Assembly (NCBI GenBank): GCA_000803105.1
Contig: JTDA01000004.1
Location: forward strand, 209,990 to 273,989
From: Coprobacter secundus
GTDB taxonomy: Bacteria; Bacteroidota; Bacteroidia; Bacteroidales; Coprobacteraceae
Reading direction: 5' to 3'
Length of the DNA stretch: 64,000 nucleotides
Part shown: positions 1 to 9,503 of the stretch, piece by piece
Layout: each line of letters opens with the position of its first letter
Position numbering within the stretch: position 1 is the first letter of the stretch
Made by a program: the position numbers and the translations under genes
The notes under the pieces: generated by a model
The model's database searches: none
What the model saw: the letters and a program-made list of their open reading frames with translations, nothing else
What the model was told of the DNA's origin: nothing

Positions 1-876
1 GGAAAATCTATAGAATGTAAAATAAAAGGAAATTTTCGTCTGAAAGGTATTCGCAGTACTAATCCGGTTGCCGTAGGTGACCGAGTCAAAATAGAAACGA
101 ATAAAGAAGGATCGGCCTTTATCTATGAAATAGAAGAACGTAAAAACTACATTATTCGCCGTTCTTCCAATCTATCAAAAGAGTCTCATATTATAGCTGC
201 CAATATCGACCAGGCATTTCTGGTCATTACAGCCAATTATCCGAAGACACATACTACATTTATCGACCGCTTCCTGGCAACAGCAGAAGCTTATCGTATT
301 CCTGTACAGCTTATAATAAATAAGACCGACCTATATGATAAAGATGACTGGGAGTTGACCGAAGGTATCCGTTACCTATATACTACTATCGGGTATAATT
401 GCTATCTAGTATCTACCAAAACAGGAGAAGGTCTGGAACAAATAAAAGAACTGCTAAAAGGGAAAATTACGCTTTTTTCAGGAAACTCCGGTGTAGGGAA
501 ATCAACTTTAATCAATACCATTCTTCCTGAACTGAATCTAAAAACCGGTTCCATTTCAGCATCTTATCATAAAGGAATGCACACTACCACCTTTTCCGAA
601 ATGTTTTCTCTTCCTGATGGGGGATATATCATCGATACTCCGGGGATAAAAGGTTTTGGCACCATTGACTTCTTACCCGAAGAAGTGGCACACTTCTTCC
701 CGGAAATATTCCAAATATCGCACAATTGCCGTTTCAATAACTGCACCCATCGGCACGAACCGGGTTGTGCTGTACTTGCCGCGTTAGAAGAACATCTCAT
801 AAGCGAATCCCGATACAATAGTTACCTCAGTATCATAGATGACAATACCGATGGAAAATATCGCACCGGATATTAA
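1..876 (+). CDS. rsgA: Ribosome small subunit-dependent GTPase A, 5' end cut by window
   Basis: This is a circularly permuted GTPase that checks late 30S subunit maturation. The frame is open from base 1, so the N-terminus (roughly 20 residues, judged from family length) lies outside the window. An OB-fold-like segment comes first. The GTPase motifs then appear in the permuted order typical of RsgA: G4 (IINKTD, near visible residue 106), the P-loop GNSGVGKST (near 161) and G3 DTPG (near 212). A C-terminal zinc-knuckle region follows, with Cys and His in CRFNNCTHRHEPGC. The ATG at 355 is internal and not the start. The gene converges on the efflux operon, with only 21 bases between the two stops. 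The identity is firm. Confidence 0.95.
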   Translation, partial: GKSIECKIKGNFRLKGIRSTNPVAVGDRVKIETNKEGSAFIYEIEERKNYIIRRSSNLSKESHIIAANIDQAFLVITANYPKTHTTFIDRFLATAEAYRIPVQLIINKTDLYDKDDWELTEGIRYLYTTIGYNCYLVSTKTGEGLEQIKELLKGKITLFSGNSGVGKSTLINTILPELNLKTGSISASYHKGMHTTTFSEMFSLPDGGYIIDTPGIKGFGTIDFLPEEVAHFFPEIFQISHNCRFNNCTHRHEPGCAVLAALEEHLISESRYNSYLSIIDDNTDGKYRTGY

Positions 877-897
877 AAATCCAGATATTACCCTTTT

Positions 898-2244
898 TCA
901 AAATTCCAGAGGTTTGCCATTATAAAAGTCTAAAACTTTCGAACGAAACAAAAATTCGTATCGAGCTTGAACTTGTTCTGAAAGACTTTTTTCATAACGA
1001 GTTTTAGCATCGGTATACTCAAAAATAGTAGATTTTCCGGCATCATATTTTTTCTGTTCATATTCAAAAGCAATACGTGCCGCATCGACCGACTTCTGTG
1101 ATGACGTAAACTTCTTATGAGCAGCAATCGCTGTATAATAAGCTTGTTCTATCTCTTTGTATAAATCTGACTTTGCATTTTCCAATGCCAATTGTTGCAT
1201 TGCAATTTGTACTCGTGCCTGCTTAACCTGATTACGAGTACTAAAACGATTAAACAAAGGTACAGATAAAGATAAACCGACAGTTTCGCTTCCATTATTT
1301 TTCATCTGTTCAGAAAAAGGAATGTTCCCCTCACTATTCTGATAAGCATGATAGTAGCTGGTCCCATACGAAGCTCCAAAAGATATCGACGGATAATATC
1401 CAGCCTTCGCCTGCTTCAATCCATAACGGCTACTCTCCAAAGCATGCATGGCAGCTTTTATCCCCGGACGATTTTCGACAGAATATCTAAAGGCATCTTT
1501 CGGCAATACTAACGATGCAGTCTGATCTATCATAATAGACTGTATATCTGGAACTTGAATATCAAAACCCTCAACAGTCTCCAGATTCAGCAACTGAGCC
1601 AAATCTACCAAAGCCAATGACCATTCATTTTCGGCCTGTGTTACGCTCAATTCATCGGTAGCAACTAACGCCCGGCTTTCATACAAAGCTGATTCAGGAT
1701 TCTTTCCTCCCTCCACCAACTTTTCCGTTTTTTCCAACTGAGACTTACTTAGTGCCAATTGATTCTGAGCAACATCCAATATTTCTTTCTTAAACAACAC
1801 TTGCAAATAATAAGATGTCACATTCAGAGCGACATCCTCCCGTGCTTTATTCAAATCTTCAATCGAAGCTTTTAAATCCAATCGTGCCCCTTTTACCTGA
1901 TTATTAATCCGGAATCCAGAAAATACAGGAACCGACGTAGACAGACGAAAAGATGTAGATGCACTTGATTGATCTTCATATACATTATTCCGATTCAAAC
2001 TGCGTCCAAAATAAAAGTCCTGCCCCGCTCCAGCATTCAAATCCGGTAGACGACTCATCCGTGCCGTATTCAACTTTATTTCATTATTTTCCTTTTCCAG
2101 CTGTTTCTGTCTTATCTGTATATTATTTTCCATTGCATAATGAATGCAATTTTCTAAAGACCATTTTGTCTCTTGGGCGCATAGAGAGCAAACAGAACTT
2201 ATCAAAACAACACCGAACACCATCTTGTTAAGAAATTTCTCCAT
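898..2244 (-). CDS. TolC-family outer membrane efflux protein
   Basis: Outer membrane channel of a tripartite exporter, 448 residues. A signal peptide covers residues 1-23 (hydrophobic, ending CSLCAQ). The rest shows the two alternating long-helix repeats of the OEP family, each rich in Gln, Ala and Leu coiled-coil segments, with short barrel stretches such as NAGAGQDFYFGRS and SISFGASYGTSYY. It is the last gene of the minus-strand operon and starts 4 bases after the adaptor gene stops. It should form the exit duct for the MacAB-like pump encoded upstream. The substrate is not readable from sequence. Confidence 0.9.
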   Translation of the reverse strand: MEKFLNKMVFGVVLISSVCSLCAQETKWSLENCIHYAMENNIQIRQKQLEKENNEIKLNTARMSRLPDLNAGAGQDFYFGRSLNRNNVYEDQSSASTSFRLSTSVPVFSGFRINNQVKGARLDLKASIEDLNKAREDVALNVTSYYLQVLFKKEILDVAQNQLALSKSQLEKTEKLVEGGKNPESALYESRALVATDELSVTQAENEWSLALVDLAQLLNLETVEGFDIQVPDIQSIMIDQTASLVLPKDAFRYSVENRPGIKAAMHALESSRYGLKQAKAGYYPSISFGASYGTSYYHAYQNSEGNIPFSEQMKNNGSETVGLSLSVPLFNRFSTRNQVKQARVQIAMQQLALENAKSDLYKEIEQAYYTAIAAHKKFTSSQKSVDAARIAFEYEQKKYDAGKSTIFEYTDAKTRYEKSLSEQVQARYEFLFRSKVLDFYNGKPLEF

Positions 2245-2248
2245 ATCC

Positions 2249-3352
2249 CTATCTCTCTATTATTTTATTACCTCGAATATTTTCACCAGACTTCAACCCA
2301 GATTTTACTTCAATCTTAATACCATCGGATAATCCCAACGTCACCGGTGACCGTTTAAATTTTTGAGGACGACTAAGAGAGTCCTGAAGTATTTGTACGA
2401 ATGTCGAATCTCCACTAAATTCGACTGTACTTTCCGGGATAGACAAAACTTTTTCTTTGCGTTCTAATATAATCTCCGCATTTGCACTATAACCGGCACG
2501 TACAAAAATTGTATCGGGTATAGCAGCTGCAGCCTTTATTTCAAAAAGCACGGCTCCGTTCTCCTCTGTACCCTTCGGAGATATATATTCAAGACGTGCA
2601 TCAAATCGAGCCTCCTTCAATGCACCTATGGTAAGTGTAATAGGCATGCCCTCTCTCAACATTCCTACCTCGGTCTCATCTATCTTGCCTTTAAATATCA
2701 TATCATTCATATCAGCTACTGTAGCAATTGTAGTACCATCATTAAAATTATTCGACTGTATTACCGAATTACCCACCTTTACCGGCACATCTAATATCAT
2801 ACCATCAATAGTCGAACGTATTTGCGTATTACTATACTGAGCCGAGCGCTTAGCTATGCCGTCACGAACAATTTCCAAATTATCCTGAGCATTTTGTAAC
2901 TCTTCTTTGGCTTTTCGATTTTCTACCAATGCTTTTTCATATTCTTCCTTCGATATAACCCCCGAATCAAAAAGTTGCTTGGCTCTATTATAATCCCTCT
3001 GTGTCTGCTCCTGGCTGATACGAGCTACATTTACACGAGATTCGGCAGAATTCAATGTACCCATCTCAGGTATCACCTTCACAAGAGCGATGACATCTCC
3101 GGCTCTAACTCGTTCTCCTGCTTCCTTATATACTTCTGATACAATACCCGAAATTTGAGGTTTAATCAATACTTCATCACGAGGCTCCACATTACCTGTA
3201 GCCACCGTTTTCTTTTCAATAGTTTCTATCCGGGGCTTTATAATTTCATAAACAATCTCCTCTGGACGAGACTTTTTCCACAAAAATACAAACGTACCTA
3301 TCAATAACCCTATAAAGAGCACCAATAAGAAAATCTTTACATACTTCTTCAT
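2249..3352 (-). CDS. HlyD/MacA-family periplasmic adaptor subunit
   Basis: Membrane fusion protein of 367 residues linking the inner membrane ABC pump to the TolC-like channel. Residues 7-25 form an N-terminal membrane anchor. A lipoyl half-motif lies around 55-90 (VEPRDEVLIKPQISGIVSEV), followed by a coiled-coil hairpin of about 100-165 rich in Glu, Lys, Gln and Arg. The second lipoyl half and beta-barrel domains follow, with IRSTIDGMILDVPVKVGNSV near 190. This order matches RND/MacA-type adaptors. It sits between permease 2 and the TolC gene in the same operon. Confidence 0.9.
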   Translation of the reverse strand: MKKYVKIFLLVLFIGLLIGTFVFLWKKSRPEEIVYEIIKPRIETIEKKTVATGNVEPRDEVLIKPQISGIVSEVYKEAGERVRAGDVIALVKVIPEMGTLNSAESRVNVARISQEQTQRDYNRAKQLFDSGVISKEEYEKALVENRKAKEELQNAQDNLEIVRDGIAKRSAQYSNTQIRSTIDGMILDVPVKVGNSVIQSNNFNDGTTIATVADMNDMIFKGKIDETEVGMLREGMPITLTIGALKEARFDARLEYISPKGTEENGAVLFEIKAAAAIPDTIFVRAGYSANAEIILERKEKVLSIPESTVEFSGDSTFVQILQDSLSRPQKFKRSPVTLGLSDGIKIEVKSGLKSGENIRGNKIIER

Positions 3353-3382
3353 TTGTCCAATTTTATTCGTATATATATTTTT

Positions 3383-4639
3383 TTATTCTTCACGGATAGC
3401 ATCTATCGCTTTTATCTGCAATGCCCGCCAGGCAGGCAGCATTCCCGCCAACATTCCTGCAATCAACAAAACTGCCGTAGCAGCCATTGCCGTCCCAAAC
3501 GAAATTTGTGGCGAGCGGAAAAACATCGTCTCGCTGGGAACACTTTGTAACATCATATCCACTAATTGTAACAAACCTACACCTGCAGCGAGTCCAGCAA
3601 ATCCCGCAACAGAGGTAAGTAACAGACTCTCGCCCATAATCTGTATAATAATCGTCCTCGGACGTGCGCCCAGTGCCCGTCGTATTCCTATCTCCTTCGT
3701 ACGCTCCTTTACCGTTACAAGCATAATGTTACTTACACCCACAATTCCAGCTAATAGTGTCCCTGTACCTACAATCCAAATTAACCACGAAATACCCGAA
3801 AACAGATTATTAAACATTGTAAATTCTTTTTCTACATTCATACTCATTACAGCCTGCAAATCATCCGGAGAAATATGATTTTGTTTTTTCAATACATTCT
3901 TAATCACATCTTCTATCTCTGAAACAGGAGTACTATCATAAGCAGCTAAAGCAATACAATCGATATTGTCTCCTCTACGATAACTCTGTTGCATAGTACT
4001 GAACGGAAGTATTATCGACTCCTCTGACCTACCTCCAATTTGTATTTGTGTAACTGGTATATTTACCCCTACCACGCTATAAGCGATACCATTTATCTGT
4101 AATAACTGTCCCAGAGGATTTTCCCCCGGCTGGAACATCTCTTCATATACTCGTTTTCCAATTACACACACTTTACGTGTATTCAATATATCTACATTAT
4201 TGATATAGCGACCATACAACATTGTTTGAGGTTCAATATATTGATAATCGGGTGATAAACCCTTGATAGAGTAAGTCCCATATTTATCACCCCGCATGGT
4301 ATTTTTTTCGCTCCAAGTTCCAAAAAGAATAGGAGAAATCAGCCTTATTTCAGGAAAACTCTGTTTCAACACTTCCATATCGGAAGAATGTAACGACCAC
4401 CAACGCCCCTTACGAAAACCGTCATATGCCACCGTAGTGCGGTTCGTAAAAAAATAACAAGAATTGTGTGCAAAATCTTTTACTCCGGACATAATCCCAT
4501 TCTCAAGTCCCCATCCGGCACCCGACATAATGACCAACATAAATATTCCCCAAAACACACCAAATGCTGTCAACATGCTTCGCATCTTGTTCCGGGTTAT
4601 CGTAATCCATATTTCCTGCCACTTATCTATATCAAACAT
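3383..4639 (-). CDS. MacB-like ABC transporter permease (second of pair)
   Basis: FtsX/MacB-type permease of 418 residues. There is one N-terminal membrane segment (about 20-42, ending in GAGWGLENG), a large periplasmic MacB_PCD domain (about 45-275) and three C-terminal membrane segments. The family motif VSNIMLVTVKERTKEIGIRRALGA is seen near residue 305. It pairs with the next permease gene upstream, to which it is paralogous, so the pump is probably a heterodimer sharing one ATPase. Such FtsX-type pumps work by mechanotransmission, without a substrate path through the permease. Confidence 0.9.
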   Translation of the reverse strand: MFDIDKWQEIWITITRNKMRSMLTAFGVFWGIFMLVIMSGAGWGLENGIMSGVKDFAHNSCYFFTNRTTVAYDGFRKGRWWSLHSSDMEVLKQSFPEIRLISPILFGTWSEKNTMRGDKYGTYSIKGLSPDYQYIEPQTMLYGRYINNVDILNTRKVCVIGKRVYEEMFQPGENPLGQLLQINGIAYSVVGVNIPVTQIQIGGRSEESIILPFSTMQQSYRRGDNIDCIALAAYDSTPVSEIEDVIKNVLKKQNHISPDDLQAVMSMNVEKEFTMFNNLFSGISWLIWIVGTGTLLAGIVGVSNIMLVTVKERTKEIGIRRALGARPRTIIIQIMGESLLLTSVAGFAGLAAGVGLLQLVDMMLQSVPSETMFFRSPQISFGTAMAATAVLLIAGMLAGMLPAWRALQIKAIDAIREE

Positions 4640-4663
4640 TCTTGCCGTCCTCCCATTATTAAA

Positions 4664-5911
4664 TCATTCATTCCGTAATGCCTCGATAGGTTTTATTTTT
4701 ACCGCTTTACGGGCCGGAAAATAACCGGCAAGTACTCCGGCAACGATCAATACAGCTGTAGCAGAAACTGCAATCGGTAACTCAACCGTCGGATTCATAA
4801 ATATGGAACGTCCCATATGTCCCCCACTTATCGATAAGTATGAAGCTGCCAATTCGGTAATACCTATACCTGCAATCATACCTATATATCCAAAAAACAA
4901 AGTTATTACGATTGACTCGGTAACCACTAATTTCAGAATAGAAGATGGGCGTGCTCCTAAAGCTTTCCGGATACCAAGTTCATGAGTCCGCTCTTTCACA
5001 GTTATAAGCATAATATTACTTACTCCTACCACTCCGGCAATAAGGGTTCCGATTCCTATAATCCATATAAACAAACTTATACCGTTAAAAATACCTTGGG
5101 TTTGTAAATAGTTGGTCAAAATATTCCATATATATACAGCATTATTATCATCTGGAGAAAAATCTTTAATTCTTCCCAGACTCTCCCGGATTTTTCGTTC
5201 GAGAATTTCATTATCTTTCACTGAATTAACCCCATCAATCAGCATATCAAAACTATCATACGACCATTCAGGGTGGTAAATAATTTGAATAGTAGATAAA
5301 GGCGCATATGTATAAGGAGACTGATTCATATTGTCATCACTATATATGCCCACTACCTGAAACAAAATATTATTCACTTTTACATATTTACCTAAGGGAG
5401 ACACATGACGAAACAAAACCTCTGCCGTACGGTCATGTATTACAACAACCTTCCTTGCTTGCAATATATCAGCCTCATTGATAAAACGTCCGTTTCCGGA
5501 CTTAACCTCCACATTTCTCGATTTTGGAAAATCCGGAGTGACTCCCACCATCGAACTATAAGTATATTCTTTCCCTACTGACAAAGTATCTCCTCTATGC
5601 TCTATCACCGGCAATATATATTTGATTTGCTCATGTTGACCTTTCAAATATTCCGGATCTCCCGGTCTGAACTTAATCGAACGATTTTTTGGCAACCCGT
5701 TATACGGTATCGATGTTCGGCCAGGCCACATCATAAGAGAATTTTTTGCCCTCCAAGAAAACTGGCTCTTAACACCATTCTTCAATCCATTACCTGCAGC
5801 TAGTAATATAATCAACATAAATATTCCCCATGCAACAGAAAAACCCGTCAAGAATGTTCTTAGCTTATTTTTTCGTATTGTCCCCCATATTTCCTGCCAT
5901 ATATCCCACAT
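4664..5911 (-). CDS. MacB-like ABC transporter permease (first of pair)
   Basis: FtsX/MacB-type permease of 415 residues with the same plan as its neighbour: an N-terminal membrane helix, a periplasmic domain and three C-terminal helices, with VSNIMLITVKERTHELGIRKALGA near residue 298. It lies 7 bases after the ATPase gene and 24 bases before the second permease. The two permeases look like an ancient tandem duplication, alike in the FtsX part and divergent in the periplasmic part. Confidence 0.9.
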   Translation of the reverse strand: MWDIWQEIWGTIRKNKLRTFLTGFSVAWGIFMLIILLAAGNGLKNGVKSQFSWRAKNSLMMWPGRTSIPYNGLPKNRSIKFRPGDPEYLKGQHEQIKYILPVIEHRGDTLSVGKEYTYSSMVGVTPDFPKSRNVEVKSGNGRFINEADILQARKVVVIHDRTAEVLFRHVSPLGKYVKVNNILFQVVGIYSDDNMNQSPYTYAPLSTIQIIYHPEWSYDSFDMLIDGVNSVKDNEILERKIRESLGRIKDFSPDDNNAVYIWNILTNYLQTQGIFNGISLFIWIIGIGTLIAGVVGVSNIMLITVKERTHELGIRKALGARPSSILKLVVTESIVITLFFGYIGMIAGIGITELAASYLSISGGHMGRSIFMNPTVELPIAVSATAVLIVAGVLAGYFPARKAVKIKPIEALRNE

Positions 5912-5918
5912 ATCACCC

Positions 5919-6593
5919 TTATTTCATCATTTCTATTTCTCCGATTATCCCATCCTTTATATGGACTATCTTATGGGTTTGCATAGCTATGTCACGCTCA
6001 TGTGTCACCACTACCAAAGTCATACCCTCTCGATTTACCTCTTTCAATAAATCCATTACTTCCTGAGTCGTTTCACTGTCTAATGCCCCTGTAGGCTCAT
6101 CTGCCAAAATTATTTGAGGTTTCGAAATCAAAGCCCGAGCAATAGCTACCCGTTGCTTTTGTCCTCCGGACATTTCTGAAGGAAGGTGGTAGGCATGCTC
6201 TTTCAGACCCATTCGGTCAAGATATTCAAGGGCCAATATATTCCTTTTCTTTCGGGATATATTCTGATAATACAATGGAAGAGCTACATTTTCCATTGCA
6301 TTTTTAAATGAAATGAGGTTAAACGACTGAAAGATAAAACCTATCATTCGATTCCGATATTCCGCAGCTTTATTTTCTGATAAATCTTTTATCAATACAT
6401 TATTCAAATAATAATCTCCTGAATCATAATCATCAAGTATACCCAAAATATTCAATAAAGTAGATTTTCCCGAACCGGATGCTCCCATGATAGAAACCAA
6501 CTCGCCTCTCTCTACCTGAAGATTAATTCCCTTTAGCACATGTAGCGGAGAACCATTGTAATAAGTCTTATTTATACCTTCTAATCGTATCAT
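5919..6593 (-). CDS. ABC transporter ATP-binding protein (MacB/LolD type)
   Basis: Cytoplasmic ATPase of the efflux system, 224 residues. It has Walker A GASGSGKST, the signature MSGGQKQRVAIARAL, Walker B IILADEPTGALDSE and the H-loop VVTHERD. I place the start at the ATG at 6593 (MIRLEG...). The frame extends 9 bases upstream to a TTG, but LolD/MacB proteins begin at the equivalent of MIRLEG. It is the first gene of the five-gene operon, and a TAGATTTG -7 element lies 98-105 bases upstream of the ATG. Confidence 0.93.
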   Translation of the reverse strand: MIRLEGINKTYYNGSPLHVLKGINLQVERGELVSIMGASGSGKSTLLNILGILDDYDSGDYYLNNVLIKDLSENKAAEYRNRMIGFIFQSFNLISFKNAMENVALPLYYQNISRKKRNILALEYLDRMGLKEHAYHLPSEMSGGQKQRVAIARALISKPQIILADEPTGALDSETTQEVMDLLKEVNREGMTLVVVTHERDIAMQTHKIVHIKDGIIGEIEMMK

Positions 6594-6690
6594 AAATAGC
6601 AAACTATTCTATATTATAATTAACAGGTGATTTTCATATAAAAAAGCTGTGAAAAAATTTTATATTTATCTTTTTTATATTTCTTCGCCA

Positions 6691-6698
6691 CAAATCTA
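6691..6698 (-). promoter_or_regulatory. -7 element of efflux operon promoter
   Basis: Read on the minus strand this is TAGATTTG, an exact match to the Bacteroidetes -7 consensus TAnnTTTG, about 100 bases ahead of the ATPase start. No clear TTTG -33 box is seen. Transcription should begin near 6685. Confidence 0.45.
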
Positions 6699-6706
6699 AG
6701 AATTAT

Positions 6707-6733
6707 ATACTACTTTGCATTACATAGTAGTAT
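6707..6733. promoter_or_regulatory. Inverted repeat, candidate operator of efflux operon
   Basis: ATACTAC (6707-6713) is mirrored by GTAGTAT (6727-6733) with a 13-base spacer. It covers the -33 area of the minus-strand efflux promoter, where a repressor or activator dimer could bind. No regulator gene lies nearby, so the binding protein is unknown. Confidence 0.35.
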
Positions 6734-6810
6734 AAAAATTAAATATTCTAACATAGTTTAACGTTGAGGACTTTCTTTCATTGAAAGAAGAAAATACTAG
6801 AGCTCATATA

Positions 6811-6992
6811 GCTTGTTTAAATTTATCATAGCAATACATTTTAAAATTTATTTCTCGGGGCAAGCGAGGGCATTTTTTTGTTTTTAAAAGGGGAATAGCA
6901 GGTTACCTGAAAGTGAAAACAGAAAAACTGTCCGGAAGAAAACGCAAAAAAGGTCCGATAATATTTCTTTATTGGAAATGTTAGACCGGCTT
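6811..6992 (+). repeat. Dispersed non-coding repeat, copy A
   Basis: About 180 bases that share blocks with 11657-11820 and 12688-12861. These include agaaaacgcaaaaa (near 6937) followed by gtccgataatatt and ttattggaaa. The left end reads gcttgtttaaattt and the right end aaatgttagaccggc, which are imperfect inverted copies of each other. No open frame is present. It looks like a miniature inverted-repeat element or a conserved structured intergenic repeat. Confidence 0.55.
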
Positions 6993-7088
6993 CTAAACCA
7001 GTTTATAAACTTATCATTTCAATTTAAGCTATAAAAAAGAACTGGACAAAAAAATTTATAGTGTATGATTTTATTCATACATTATTAT

Positions 7089-7096
7089 TATTTTTG
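7089..7096 (+). promoter_or_regulatory. -7 element of thyA promoter
   Basis: TATTTTTG matches TAnnTTTG exactly, 20 bases before the thyA ATG. No convincing -33 TTTG was found. The implied 5' leader is very short. Confidence 0.4.
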
Positions 7097-7115
7097 TAAG
7101 CTCATGCAATGAAAA

Positions 7116-7910
7116 ATGAAACAATATTTAGACCTATTACAGCGCGTATTAACTGAAGGTACCCCTAAAGAAGACCGGACAGGTACCGGTACAATAAGTA
7201 TATTCGGACATCAAATGCGGTTCAATATGGACGACGGTTTTCCGATGCTTACGACCAAAAAGTTACATTTAAAATCTATCATATACGAATTACTTTGGTT
7301 CCTTAACGGTGACACCAATATAAAGTATTTACAAGAACACGGTGTAAGAATTTGGAATGAATGGGCCGACAACAATGGAGACTTAGGCCATATATACGGT
7401 TACCAATGGCGCTCATGGCCCGATTATAACGGTGGATATATCGACCAGATAAAAGAAGCTGTAGAAACCATAAAACACAACCCCGACTCGAGACGTATTA
7501 TTGTCAGTGCATGGAATGTTGCCGACCTTCCAAATATGAAATTGCCTCCCTGCCATGCTTTCTTTCAATTTTATGTAGCCAACAAACGTCTCAGCCTCCA
7601 ACTTTATCAACGCAGCGCTGACATTTTTCTGGGAGTTCCCTTTAATATTGCATCTTATGCCCTTTTATTACATATGATGGCACAAGTCACAGGACTTAAA
7701 GCTGGAGATTTTGTCCATACTCTTGGAGATGCCCACATCTACAAAAACCATCTTGAACAGGTAAAATTACAATTAAGCCGTATACCGCGTTCATTACCTC
7801 AAATAAAAATAAATCCTGAAGTAAAAGATATATTTAATTTCAAATATGAAGATTTTGAAATTATAGGATACGATCCACACCCGCACATAAAAGGAGAAGT
7901 GGCCGTATAA
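7116..7910 (+). CDS. thyA: Thymidylate synthase
   Basis: Converts dUMP to dTMP using methylene-tetrahydrofolate. The protein has 264 residues, the same length as the E. coli enzyme. The active-site cysteine is in LPPCHAFFQF at residue 146, the canonical number. The RRIIVSAWN phosphate-binding segment and the C-terminal YDPHPHIKGEVAV are intact. It lies 44 bases upstream of folA, a classic pairing because ThyA produces the dihydrofolate that DHFR recycles. It is complete and the call is certain. Confidence 0.98.
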   Translation: MKQYLDLLQRVLTEGTPKEDRTGTGTISIFGHQMRFNMDDGFPMLTTKKLHLKSIIYELLWFLNGDTNIKYLQEHGVRIWNEWADNNGDLGHIYGYQWRSWPDYNGGYIDQIKEAVETIKHNPDSRRIIVSAWNVADLPNMKLPPCHAFFQFYVANKRLSLQLYQRSADIFLGVPFNIASYALLLHMMAQVTGLKAGDFVHTLGDAHIYKNHLEQVKLQLSRIPRSLPQIKINPEVKDIFNFKYEDFEIIGYDPHPHIKGEVAV

Positions 7911-7954
7911 CCTTTTCTTCATATTTTATATTATTAACCAAAAACAAAAGACCT

Positions 7955-8452
7955 ATGCCAACAATTTCTTTGATCGCTGCCGTAGCCGAAGATATGGCTA
8001 TCGGCAAAAATAAAGAGCTTCTATGTGATCTTCCCAACGATATGAAGCACTTTAAAGAACGAACACTAAACCATGCTGTTATCATGGGGCGTCGAACCTT
8101 CGAATCTCTTCCCAATGGAGCATTGAAAAATCGGAAAAATCTGATCTTGACAACTGTCCCTGAGTCGGTTTATACCGATGCTTTCGCTTGTTATTCTATA
8201 GAAGATGCTTTACAACTTTGTGAAACACAAGATGAAGTATTCGTAATCGGAGGGGCTATGGTGTACAAACAGACCATAGACATGGCCAATAAACTTTATA
8301 TTACAGAAATCCACCATACATTTGAAAATGCAGACAGCTTTTTCCCTGCTATCAATCCGTCCATATGGAAAGAAACAAGTCGAGAGGATCATCCGGCCGA
8401 TAAACAGCACCCATATGCTTATTCCTTTGTGGTCTATGAGCGCATAAAATAA
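7955..8452 (+). CDS. folA: Dihydrofolate reductase
   Basis: NADPH-dependent reduction of dihydrofolate, 165 residues. The N-terminal ISLIAAVAEDMAIGKN, the substrate-binding acidic residue in LPNDMKHFK (near 28), MGRRTFESLP and the nucleotide-binding VIGGAMVYK are all in the expected order. It is probably co-transcribed with thyA and ends at a strong hairpin terminator just after the stop. Confidence 0.97.
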   Translation: MPTISLIAAVAEDMAIGKNKELLCDLPNDMKHFKERTLNHAVIMGRRTFESLPNGALKNRKNLILTTVPESVYTDAFACYSIEDALQLCETQDEVFVIGGAMVYKQTIDMANKLYITEIHHTFENADSFFPAINPSIWKETSREDHPADKQHPYAYSFVVYERIK

Positions 8453-8458
8453 AAATAA

Positions 8459-8508
8459 AAAGAGGTGTCTAAAAATTAGAATTCAACTATTTTTAAGGCA
8501 CCTCTTTC
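8459..8508. terminator. Bidirectional hairpin terminator folA / PepSY lipoprotein
   Basis: AAAGAGGTG pairs with CACCTCTTT, and an inner AAAAA/TTTTT extends the stem. It lies between two convergent stops, with A- and T-rich flanks on both sides, so it can serve both strands. Confidence 0.7.
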
Positions 8509-8528
8509 GATAAATGACTACTAAAAGA

Positions 8529-8993
8529 CTACTCGACAGCATTGACAATCATATTGCCGTCTTTATCAAAATGTATTTCTGTTTCTGGATTGGTATTCAG
8601 CTCTATTTCAAATCCATAATTATGCCGGCTCATTTCCACCATTTCAGCTACCGGAAAATTCTCACTTACATAATTTACTATTTTGATGGGTAAAAGTTCG
8701 ATTTGCATCTTATAAGGTATAGATGTACCATTCCCGTCCACTGCCTGCCATTCTCCCGACTCAAAAAAACGAACTTCAAAACCGTTGGCCAAATCCACTT
8801 TATAATGAGGTTCTCCCGACTTCTTCTCCACTTTAGTTATAATCACCCCTTCAAAATAAGTTTCAATAAATTGTTGTGATAGTTCCGGTAACTTGCTATA
8901 TGAAATTTTTTGGTCATCATCACCGCAAGAAACTACCCCCCAAATAATCATCATCAATACTGATATTCGACTGTAAATAATGTTTGTTTTCAT
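8529..8993 (-). CDS. PepSY-like (DUF2874) domain lipoprotein
   Basis: Small lipoprotein of 154 residues from the ATG at 8993. The frame continues upstream, but only from this Met does a signal peptide follow, ending in the lipobox VVSC and then GDDD. Two copies of a PepSY-like repeat are visible: FIETYFEGVIITKVEKKSG...FEVRFFESGEWQAVDGNG and IVNYVSENFPVAEMVEMSR...ETEIHFDKDGNMIV. Such proteins are periplasmic or surface-exposed in Bacteroidetes. Their role is not established, although inhibitor-like and chaperone-like functions have been suggested for the fold. Confidence 0.75.
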   Translation of the reverse strand: MKTNIIYSRISVLMMIIWGVVSCGDDDQKISYSKLPELSQQFIETYFEGVIITKVEKKSGEPHYKVDLANGFEVRFFESGEWQAVDGNGTSIPYKMQIELLPIKIVNYVSENFPVAEMVEMSRHNYGFEIELNTNPETEIHFDKDGNMIVNAVE

Positions 8994-9503
8994 AATTCTA
9001 TTATTAAAATCATAAACCGGTTTAAATTTCTCGAATCCATCATAAGGAAACACTCAAAAAAATCTGGCCAAGAGCTACTATAGCCTTATCAAAAAATCAA
9101 TACAAGTTCTATACTCAATAACAAAACATATCCAAAATATTTCATACAATTAAGGTTATTTCAGCAAGAATAATACCATGTGCCCTAAAGTCTTTATTTT
9201 TATCTGTCTATACGATAAAAGAATTACAATATATAAAAAATAGTATTTAACATAAAATAATAGTGTACATATTACACTTATATACATATCTCTAAATACC
9301 CGATAGATACATAATAATCAATCACATAACAAATTAACAATTATTTTATTTTATAGTTACTAAACTCACTTTTCCCATATATAATCCTATTGTCATCCAA
9401 TTTTACATGTTATAAAACATATTTTTCAAAAACATTTTGTATCTTTGCAGTGTTAATAATAGAAAGAAGTAATAATCGTTTGCCGAATGGCGGTAAACAA
9501 AAA
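8994..9503. other. AT-rich intergenic stretch
   Basis: About 500 bases without a convincing frame. The only recognisable element is the -7 box TATCTTTG at 9440-9447 ahead of the small ORF. The rest is low-complexity A/T. Confidence 0.6.
9440..9447 (+). promoter_or_regulatory. -7 element upstream of 48-residue ORF
   Basis: TATCTTTG followed by CA is an exact TAnnTTTG match, 57 bases before the ATG at 9504. A T-run about 14 bases upstream may stand in for the -33 box. Confidence 0.55.

Larger units (their letters stand above)
6594..7115. other. Divergent intergenic region between efflux operon and thyA
   Basis: AT-rich region of about 520 bases with no credible coding frame. It holds the minus-strand efflux promoter with an upstream dyad, one copy of the dispersed 180-base repeat, and the thyA promoter, each listed separately. 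The remainder is featureless. Confidence 0.7.

Noticed and set aside
4640..4663. Break between the two permease genes as an operon boundary
   Set aside because: A 24-base gap without hairpin or promoter box; the five pump genes are better read as one transcript.
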